Positions 35,101-46,895 of a DNA stretch of 60,000 nt are shown one piece after another. The notes beneath the pieces were generated by a model. That model had not been told where the DNA came from. It worked only from the letters and a program-made list of their open reading frames with translations, and did no database searches. Position 1 is the stretch's first letter. Each line of letters begins with the position of its first letter. The stretch comes from Owenia fusiformis (taxonomy: Eukaryota > Annelida > Polychaeta > Sabellida > Oweniidae). The stretch is from contig CAIIXF020000001.1 in assembly GCA_903813345.2 (NCBI GenBank), positions 5,957,098 through 6,017,097 on the forward strand. Direction: 5' to 3'. A program made the position numbers and the translations under genes.

Positions 35101-38100
35101 GCGGAGCGGCGGATTTCGGAGGAGTATTCATGGTATATTTATGCCCAGTCGTGTTAATGTACGAAAAAATTCATGAGAACATTTTTTTTCATGAGCCAGG
35201 CCACTGTATCTTCCCTTTGTGAAAATTTTATCCAGATTCATTCAGTAGTTATTGAGATATTAATTATTTAGTCCAGGCATATCATTTTTTGCACTCTTTG
35301 AAAAATAAGCCAGTTGCGTGGGATATATTTGCTGAAATAAGGCAGCATGGTAAAGGTTAAGGAGCTTTTCATTCAGTGCTCAACTTCCGGTTTGTAATTT
35401 GAAAAAGGTAAATATTTTTAAATCGTATGTTTCTTTCAATATCTGAAGGATAAATAGCCATCCATCAGTGAAATAGTATTAGTAGTAAATATATTGATAA
35501 AAGGTGTTAATTGAACACGGTGCAACAACCAATGATATTGCTTAAATTCTCCCGTACCAAAAGTGAGCAACATGAATGATAAAATTTCTAATGCATTTCG
35601 CTAATTTGATTTTTTAAAGATTAATCTTCATTTCACTAAAATTTCTCGCGCTAAAACCCCCTAAAATTGAAAAATCGCTAAAATTTCCTGGTGTCAAAAT
35701 TACACGTTTTACAGTACTCCCCAAAACTTTGAAGATGTTGCATTTCTAGGAAGAGTAGGCATAGATTCATTTAAAATGTTAGTGATGAATCTGTAAGTTC
35801 TAGTTATTATATATTATACCACTCTAAGTCCAATTACAGTTGTATAACATGGGGCTATAACAACGATATACAGTGGAGAGTGGTATATCGTCATCGTATA
35901 CAACTCCTCCGTATACACTCCAGCGTATACCACTGTAGAAGTGCATTCTGGGAACTAATGAATAAAAAAATCATGAAATTGTTCATGATTTCCTGGAATC
36001 AAGTGACGTCATAATTGGTTCGAGATCAACATCAGCATTATTGAGTTGGCTATGGGATATTTTTATGGTTTTTAATTGTTATGATTGTGTTCGAATCAAC
36101 TGTAATTGAACTTAGAGTGGCATAATAAGATTATATAATGGTTCATTCTGTATATCGTGCATTTTATACTCTCGTGAGAATATAATATATTCACTCGTTC
36201 GCTACGCTCACTTGTGAATATATCATATACTCACTCGAGTATAAAAACGATATACAGAAAGAACCATTATATAACCTCATATTATCTAATACTTTGTGTC
36301 AAATTGTGCAGCCATATTAACATTATTATGGATGAAACACTGATCAAAATAGTTGAAAATCAAGGATTGTCGACCAAATTCACCTGCTTTGAAGGACACC
36401 AATGAAATGTTTTACTTTTTCTATGCACAAAATGCTATCCATAATCCAAGAAAAAGGGATGGAAAATGTTCAAAAGTAGTAATAAGATGAGAATGTACTT
36501 AGTGCCTCGTTTGCTGAGTAAAACATAAATCAGTTGCACTGTGAGTCTGTGGCTGGCTACATTCATTTAGAATTCCACTTCCCCCATGAGTGATATGCAT
36601 ATACCAGTACTGCTGTACTGTGTTCATCTGATCTTTTGAAGTTAAGTCTTTTGTATAAAAGTGGTTCAAACTAGATTTCAAGTTGTGGATCAATCTTACC
36701 AAATTGAAGATTGTTTGGATTAAATTTTAACCAAAATAAAATGTTCACTTGCAGATGTTTATTCATATGATGAAGATGATATGGTTGAAGATCCAGATCT
36801 TAAAAAACATTTAGCGCACTTTGGAATCAATATTTCTGCAATGCAAAAGGTAACTCTTGCATGAATTGGATATAATTACTTTCTTGCATTCAAAATGATC
36901 ATATAATGCTTTTGTTTCATGATACAGAATTATTTTGAGAAAAATATCTTGAATGTAAATATTATGTACAATGACTTTGATGTTTAAGTGTGTGGCTGCA
37001 TTAAGATTAAGAATATCTTATTTTACTGTTTATATTATAGACTGACAAATCTATGGTCGAGCTAGAAATAGATCTGAACCAGCGTATTGGAGAATGGGAC
37101 GTCATTCAAGAATCTGGAAGTAAGCTTAAGCCTCTCTATGGGCCAGGTTTCACTGGGATGAAGAATCTTGGCAATAGCTGTTATATGAACTCAGTCATGC
37201 AAGTCCTCTTCAACATTCCTGATTTCAAAGCTAGGTGTGTACCATACATGATATCGCAATTTTTAATAGCATATCAGTAGATACAGTAGAGATGAGAACA
37301 ATATTACATTCCATAACAAACAGTATATGTGTGAGTATTTTGCTGTCAAGGTCACTGGACAGTCTTTTGCTGCAAATGAAAAAGGATTGTTGGGCTCATG
37401 TTGTGAGCCTATAGAATCACCAACTTGTGCATATGTTCGTCTGTCAAAATTAGCCAAAAATGTTACAACAATTTTACTATGAGGTAATTACTTGAATTTT
37501 ATTAGGTCGGTTTTATTTATTCACGATATGTTTGGAAGTTGATCTACTTTTGCAATTTGATCTACTTTTGCAACCTTACCTATATTTTAAAGGTGACCAC
37601 TAAAAGCATAGATGGTGACAGTTTTCAAAATGTATACAGCACCATATGACACGATTCATACATTTGGTAAAAATGTCTTTACTGTATATAAACAGTTGTA
37701 TTTATTATCTGTTCTATTATAAGGTATGCTGATCAAGCTGAGGAGTTGTTCAACACTGCACCAAGAGACCCTACTTCAGACTTCAGCCTTCAAATGTAAG
37801 TAGAACAATATCATGAATAAAGCAGGGCATTCTCAAGATCATTTTGGAAATCTATCATGATCCTTAGAAGAGTCCTTATTGCATGGCCATCACACTAAAG
37901 TGATACATTTTAAAATTGCAAGATGTATTAAATTGAAAAAACTGTTTTGTTTCAATTTTAGAACTGATTTTGCAGTGGTTTATTGGTCTCAGCCTTTGAT
38001 CAAAATCAATGAATATCTGGCTAATTCATTCAGGATTGTATGCCTGCCAGGTGGTTTTCATTGAAATTGTCTCAAGCCAACTCTCAAAGAATACACTGTA

Positions 38101-41100
38101 CTTTCTTTTGTGTAAACAGGGCGAAGCTTGGCAATGGTTTGCTATCAGGAGATTACTCCAAGGTGCCACAAGATGGAGAGACAACCACAGAGGGCAATGG
38201 TGATGAGGGCAAAGAGAGAATTGTGGTAAGTGACAATATTAATGCTATGTTTGGCATTCTATTATTGTGTATTGGCACATCACAGATACTAATACATGTT
38301 CATGGTTTACAATGGATTCCTTTAGTAAAAACAAAAAAAATCAATATTTAATATGGGTCCTTATTTTTATCTTTGTCAGTGAACTCTGTATTAAGAACAT
38401 CATAAGCTTTCATACACAGGGCCAAAACACATGAATCTAATTGAATAACTGCAGTTACTCTCATCACAAATGGCAGACATATCACTAAACTAAGTAATCA
38501 ATTCACAATTGTAAACAACTTTTTGAAATGCTCAAGCCTCTCCAAATTCAGGAATTTGAACGAAAACAGTCTCACTCGGAGGAGTGAAGAAACCTAAGTG
38601 GAACAGTGTGATAAGAATGATTGAATTGTTTTATTATGATTTAAGACGGACACAGGAATTCGACCCCAGATGTTCAAGACATTAGTTGGTCGTGGTCATC
38701 CCGAGTTCTCTACAAAGAGACAACAAGATGCCCAAGAGTACATTCTGCATCTCTTTAGTCTCATAGAGGTAAGAAGCATATCACCAAATATGCTGAAAAT
38801 CACATTTACAATGCACTACTAGATAATAGTTACAATACACTGTGCTATTAAATACAAGCCTAGGTCTAAGTGACATTTTGGCTTATAGTGTATGTTAATA
38901 GGCAATTTAGTAGCTCTCAATAATTAATGTTGGAAGATACGATATGATGAACTGATGAATAATGAATAGAAGATTCAGAAGTAGTACATATAGACAAAAT
39001 TCCTAAATGATTTATCAATAAATATTGCAGATAATTTCCTGATACTTTGTTAATTGAATTTTGATCACTTGTCAGATTTGAGTCTCCAAATGAGATCGGT
39101 GTTAGATTATGTTCATTTTATCAAGATTACCTTTTGGTCAACCATTTATAAACTTTCAATATATCAATTCCTTGCTTCATGTACCATTGTCTAATATGAT
39201 ATATTGTGATTGAGAAACATGTAAAGGGTTATTGCCTATTTACATTGCCTGCATTATCAATTGAGGGAGTTGCATTCAACACTTATTCTTCGAATATGTT
39301 CATTTAAAGGTAAATCTACCCTTGACTCTTTACAGAAACTAAAGAGTGTTCTGTTTTGTTTATATTATGTTATTTTACCCCTCAGTACTGTAAGCATTAA
39401 TGATTTGTGTTTACTGATGTAGAAAGTTGGACTTCCAGTATTGGGGGGGGGCACAATGGCCCAGACCTGTGAATGGTTATAATACTTTTGCCATGTTTTA
39501 TGCTTTATCACCTTACATAAATCTTAGCACAGATTTCTTTTTGTTACTATTCAACAAGAAACTGAAGTGATTCTTTTCCTTTTGATTGTCAGAATGCTTA
39601 CTTTACTTATGGGATGGTACACATATTTTCACCACCTTGCTTATTATTCCCGCTTATATTATACATAATAAGCTTTGTTTTGTTCCTGATGCCTAAAGGA
39701 AATCAAGCCTTATCTAAGGAAACTGAAGTTTTTCTGAATTGAGTTATATTCAAACAGTTTTTAATCCAATATATGAATATAGAAATGAAATACTGTGACT
39801 AATGTTAATAGAAAGCAAGAATTATGGTGCTAAAGGGAAATTAGAAGAATAACGTACCTTATATACCTTTTCTAATACCCTGTCTTAGGTTCATTTAAAT
39901 GCAACATTGTTTGGCTACTGCTACTGCCAGATATGAAGGTTTTAATCACAATCATAATACTTTTTAATGAGTATTAAACATTCTTATTTGTCAACATCTG
40001 TTATATTAGTGAAAGTGACATTCTGCCTATGGTATACAATCCCATCTCACTGCACACTTAATTTTTGCTTTATGATCAAAGCAATGCAAGGAGCTCCATA
40101 TTTGCTTATTGTGGCTTTAAGATGAACTTTCTCCCTATTTCTCCTACTTTAACTGGCTATATTGTAAGAATGTCCCATACCTTTATGTGTCAAGTTTTTG
40201 CTTCATTGAGGGTTGGAATTGGGTAACGCAGGAATAACCTTACAACTATGGAGGGCTCGAATAGGGATGTTTTGCTGTGGAAACAGGGGCTCTACCTGCA
40301 AAAATGATATTTCAGCTCTATCTATACACACAATCGCTGATACATGTAGATCTATGATACATTCAAATTTTTCAATCATGTTCATGTTTATAATTTGGCT
40401 TACCCTTTTGAAGCCTTACTTCAATAACTTATTCCTGATAGTATTGTTTATAAGCCATTTACTGTTTACCACCTGCCTTGTCCCAGGTGCCGTGCTTATC
40501 TTTCTGTATGGCAATACAAAAAGACTCAATATATATGCATTACTGCAATCTCTCATATGCATATCATCGGTTTTCCTTGTTCCAGGGTCAGGAACATATG
40601 CATTTAACCCAACATTATCCAAACTGTTGTTAATGCTAGCAGGTGACGTTCACCCTAATCCAGGGCAACTACACAATAACGAAATTAATGACTTAAGCTT
40701 TATGTTCTCAAATATCAACAGTATTTTTGCAGATTCTGGTGCACGCTTTGAAGACTTAAAACAACGAGCCTTTGACCTAAAACCTGGGGTAATAGCTTTA
40801 TGTGAAGCTGGAAATTTTATTAATAAACCAACAGATTTTGACCTTCGTCTGGGTAACTTTAAACATCCAGTCTTCTCTAATCTTGGTCGAGGACTTGCAA
40901 TCTATGTTCACGATGACGTTCCATCCAAGCCTCTTAGTCCAGACCTGTACATAAAAGATCTTGATATTCTTTTCACAGAATTAACATGTGATCATAAAAG
41001 TATTTTGTTTGGGGTCTGCTACAGATCCCCCAGTCAGAATGCAGAGGAAACTCGTGCATATTTTAATAGGCTTAACCGTCAGCTTGACATAATTCAAAAT

Positions 41101-44100
41101 AGCACAAAAAAGTTTGACCACATTTTGCTCATGGGAGACTTAAATGCAAAACATCCTAACTGGTATAAAAATGACAAGAACTTAGCAGGAGAATTATTCC
41201 TGGAAACTCTAAATACCAATTGTTTTGACCAAATTGTTGACCAACCAACAAGAATAACAAGTACTTCTAGCACATGCATAGATCATATTTTTACAAATTC
41301 TTGTGAACAAGTCAAATCCTGGTCAGTTATTGATCCAATTGGTAGATCTGATCATGGAACACTTCTTGCTTCTTTAAATCTCTCTAAACCTAGGCATCCT
41401 CCTATTAGGCGTATAGTCTGGCAATATGACCGTGCAAACCCTGAAGATCTTAACAATGTTATTAGAAATACCGACTGGCAATCTATTTTGAACTCACAAG
41501 ATATTGATACATTAACATCTACCTTTACGGAAACATTATGGTCAGTTTATAAAGACCAAATTCCAAATAACTTTAAGATTACAAAATCAAATGATCAACC
41601 ATGGTTCAATGAGAAATTAAGAGTCGAGTCTATCAAAAAACGATCACTTTATAAACGCTATCAAAAGAACTCAAATCCAATTAATGACCAACTTTACAAA
41701 ACCCAAGCAGAATTGGTGACAAATCTTATTAAGGAAGCAAAACTGCGGCATGAAAATAAAATTTTTGAATCTGTTGAAAAACTCAATAAAAATGACAAAA
41801 ACTTTTGGAAACTAATTACCTGTCTAATTGGAAAAGGCAAAGCACATTCAAACATACCAGCACTATTTAATAGTAATGGTGATCCAATTACATCAAATTT
41901 TGACAAGGCCACATCATTTTTAAACTTTTTTGTTGAGAAATATAAAAATGACACTCCACTTAATTACGAGCCAATTTTCCCCATGAGAACAAATTCATTC
42001 TTGATGTCAATACAAACTAATTTTGAAGAGGTCATGAAAATAATTCTAAAACTTGACAGCTCCAAAGCCTGTGGCCCGGATAAAATAACTAATAAAATGC
42101 TCTTAATGACTGCACATACAATATCTCCTCCTTTAGCTGACCTTTTTAACAAGTTACTCAAAAATTGCACTTTCCCGAACTCCTGGAAAATTGGAAATAT
42201 TTGCCCCATTCACAAAAAAAATAATAAATCAGAAATATCGAACTATCGACCCATTACACTATTGAGCTGTCTGTCAAAAATTTTTGAAACTATTGTCGCT
42301 GACAGAATTAAAAACCACTTGATTTCAAATGACCTTTTGTTTAAATTTCAATCAGGGTTTCTGCCAGGGCACAGTACTCAGGCGCAGCTAGTCGCCATTG
42401 AACATCTTATACAAACTAATTTGGATAAAGGAAAGGGAATAAAAGCCCTATTTCTAGACATCGCGTCAGCCTTTGACTGTGTGCCACATAGACTTTTACT
42501 CTTAAAAACAAAATCATATGGTATAGGTGGCCAAGTTCTCAAAATGTTGAAGTCATATCTAAATGATCGCAGAGTTAGGGTCACAATAGCAGGCACTTCC
42601 TCACATTTATCTGAACCAAATGCTTTAAAAAAGCGGTGTCCCACAGGGGTCAATATTAGGCCCCTTGCTTTTCCTTTTATTTATAAATGATCTACCGGAT
42701 GACCTTGACACAGACTGTTTCATCTATGCTGATGATACCTCAGTATATTTTCCATTTAGTACTCAAAATCCAAAAGAAATTGACGATAAAGTAAATGAAT
42801 CTATAAGAAAAATTATACTTTGGTCTGAAAAATGGAAACTTAGTTTTAAACCCGAGAAAACGAAAGAAATAATATTCCATAAGTCAAAAATTCAAGGAAA
42901 CGGGCCAATATATTTAGATGGTTAAAAAATCATGCTGTTGACATATGTTTCCTGCAAGAAACATTCAGCGTTAAAAAAGTTGAACAACAATGGAAAAATG
43001 AATGGAACTCTGAATGCTTCTACAGTCATGGATCAAACCACAGTAAAGGTGTCATGATTCTTTTTAATAAAAAACTTGATTACGAAATTCTTGGTATGGT
43101 GAAAGATGATAATGGTAGACTTTTATTAATAAATATGAAAATAGAAGAAACTGAATATAGTTTGTTAAATTTATATTCCCCAAATGATGTAAAGCAGCAA
43201 GTTGAATTTTATAGGAATGTCAACCAAAAACTCAATCAACATAGTATGGAAAATATCATTATTTGTGGAGACTTAAACTGTGCATTAAGTAACATTGATA
43301 AAAGAGGAGGAAAAGAAGTAACAGATAAAATAAAGGTAATTGAAGAAATTAACATAATAAAACGTTCGCATGATTTGTGTGATATTTGGAGATACCAACA
43401 CCCCAATGATAGAAGATTCACGTGGCATAATCCTGGATACACTATCCAATGCCGACTAGATTATATATTTGTCAGCTCACATTTAATAGACTCAAGTACA
43501 AGTGACATTATAACTGCCCCATCCCCAGACCATCTTGCCACAAATTTAGTAATTCAAACTAAAGATTTTAAAAGAAAGGGAAAAGGCTTTTGGAAATTAA
43601 ACACTAGTTTACTAAACGACCCTAAATTTAAGGAAAACATTATATCTGAAGTAAATAGAATAAAAGAGGAATATAACAACATAGATGATGACAGATTGAA
43701 ATGGGATATGTATAAAATGAGTATTAAAAATGCATGCATCAAATTTTCTAAACAAATAGCCCAGAATAAGAGGGATGAAGAGAAAAAAGTCTTAATGGAG
43801 GCAAATCTTGCTCAATTAAAGTTTGATAAGGACCCTTCATGCGACAACAAAAATGAACTAAATAAAATTAAATTAAAATTAGATATAATTCAAGATAGAA
43901 AAACTAAAGGACACATTTTAAGAAGTAAAGCAAGATACTATGAAGAAGGTGAACATTCTACTAAATACTTTTTCAACTTAGAGAAAAAGAATAACATAAA
44001 CAAAGTAATAACAAAATTACAAAATGAAAACAATGAAATAATAACAGAACCTAAAAACATTCTTGAATCAGAGAGATTATTTTACAAAAAGTTATATACC

Positions 44101-46854
44101 TCAACAAAAGCAATAACTAACTCAAAGGAACAACAAGAAAACCCCTTCTTCAATAAAGACAATGTACCTAAAATTAATGAAAACGATAGAGAAAAACTTA
44201 ATTCAAAAATAACAGAGGAAGAATGCCACAAAATAGTTAAAAGCTTCAAGAAAAACAAAACACCTGGAATAGACGGATTCCAGGCTGAATTTTATTTAAC
44301 TTTCTGGAACCAAATAAAAGATCAACTAATGAAATGTTTTGAAAAAGCCATATTAGAAGGAGAATTATCAATTACACAGAGAAGAGGAATAATAAGCCTT
44401 ATACCAAAAAAATCCAAAAATAGAATGAAATTAGCAAACTGGAGACCTCTTTCATTATTAAATACAGATTATAAGATTTTTACAAAAATATATGCAGAAA
44501 GATTAAAAGGTATTTTACATAAGATTATTAGTACAGACCAGACAGGATACATAAAAGATAGGTTTATTGGAACTAATGTTCGATTGTTAAATGATTTATT
44601 AAAATATAGCGACGAAAAGAATGAAAAAGGTCTTTTTCTATTTGTTGATTTCCAAAAAGCATATGATAGCATTGAATGGCATTTTATAGAAGATACAATC
44701 AAAGCATTTGGATTAGGCGACAAATTTTTAAATATTTTTAAAACAATTTATAAAAATAGTGAAAGCTGCCTTTCAAATAACGGTGAACATTCTGAGTTTT
44801 TCAAGTTAGAAAGAGGTGTGCGACAAGGAGATCCTTTATCCGGAATTCTTTTCATTATGGCAATAGAAACACTAAGTATAGCGATCAAAAAGAAAATTGA
44901 AGTGAAAGGAATGACGATCAACAACCAGACAATTAAACTTACACAATATGCTGATGACATGACACTAATACTAAGAGACAAAGATTCAACAAAAGAAGCG
45001 CTGAAATTATTTAGATTATTTGAATATCACTCTGGACTAAAATTAAACAAAGATAAATGTGAAATATTGTGGATAGGAAGAGACAAAGATAAAAATGAAG
45101 ACATAGAAAACATTAGATCAGTTAGAAAATCAACAGCATTAGGTTATTGCTTTTCACACTTACGAATAATATCTGAAGAAGTAAATATAAAACAAAAAAT
45201 TGAAAAGATCAAGAGTAAACTGAATATATGGACAGGTAGAAACTTAACAATTCAAGGGAGAATACTATTAGTCAAAAGTATAGGTATCTCCCAAATTATA
45301 AATATAGCTTCAGTAACAACAATACCAGATAAATATATACAAGAGATAGACAATATTATATTTAACTTTATATGGAATAATAAACCCCCAAAAATTAAAA
45401 GGAAAACAATAATAGGTTTATATGAGCAAGGAGGCTTACAAATGGCAGAATTTAGGATTATTAACAAAGCAATGAAGACCGCATGGGTTAGAAGATTAAG
45501 TAACGAAGACACTGATGCTAACTGGAAAATTATACCACACTACCACTTGAATAAATTAGGAGGAAATTATCTATTTGACTGTAGATACAATATAGAGAAG
45601 CTAAAGATAAAAAATGAATTACCTGATTTTTACATTGAGGTTTTGGAAGGATGGTCTAAAATTCAAGAAAATACACTAAATGTACCTGACAACAAAATTG
45701 TGATACAAGAAGAACAAATATGGAACAACAAAAACATTTTGATTGGTGAAAAATCGTTTTTCTTCCCGAGATGGTACAACAAAAATATTAAACAGATAAA
45801 AGATATTATAACGGAAGATGGAACATTTCTCACAAAACAAGAAATAGAGAACAAGTACAACATAGACATTCAAGACCTTGATTATAACGGATTACTAACT
45901 GCAGTCCCAACAACATGGAAAAGAGAATTGAAAAATTTTGAAAAAGTGGAAACCACAACAAATAGAGATAATACAATAAAACCAATGAATATAACATGTA
46001 AAATTGCAAAAAAGATTTTCACAGCAAAAGAGTTTGTTGCCCCTACGGGAATACAACATTTGAAAAATGACTTAACAGATGAAGATATAAAATCAACATT
46101 TATGCTACCTAGAAAAGTAACAAAAAATGTTAATCTCCAAATTTTCCAATTTAAAATTTTACATAATATACTTGTTTGCCAAAAAACGCTGCATAAAATG
46201 GGCATAAAAGATTCACCGAAGTGCCCAAATTGTAATCAAATTCAGGACATTAAACACATGTTGGTGGAATGTAAATATGTAAATTGTATTTGGCAAAGTT
46301 TTTCAGAAATAATGGAAAAAGTAGGGTACAAGGCGAGATTGTCGGATAAAGATAAATTATATGGCCACAAACCAAAAGACGATGAGTACGACAATTTTAA
46401 TTTTGGCATTATACTTGTCAAGTACTTTATATATAAAAATTTCTTAGGAGAACAACTACTAAATGTACAAAGTATGAAAAATTTCCTGAAACATTATATT
46501 GAAGTTGTCACATACAACAAGGTAGAGAATAAATTAACAGAAATATACGACAGACTTTAAAGGTAAAGGTTAGCTTTTTGTTATTTAGTTTTTGTGTGAA
46601 TAAGTATTTGCATGATAGGAATGAATGTCAGTAAGAATGTGAGTAGATGGATGATTTGTTTAGGTAAGTATATTTACAATTATATAAAAACACATTAGGC
46701 TACATAATACAAAGCATAACACAACACCAAATCCAAAAATATAGAAACAGTCTTTGCAGCATGACATAACATAAGAAGGGTGTTCATCTTATATATTATC
46801 AGATCAATATTAGTCAAAATGCATGTTATTAATTGTAAATATAATTATCTAGGA

Positions 46855-46895
<41 letters not shown>

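Noticed and set aside
43236-46205. Several minus-strand ORFs across the L1-type LINE
   Set aside because: They are antisense shadows of the intact plus-strand ORF2.
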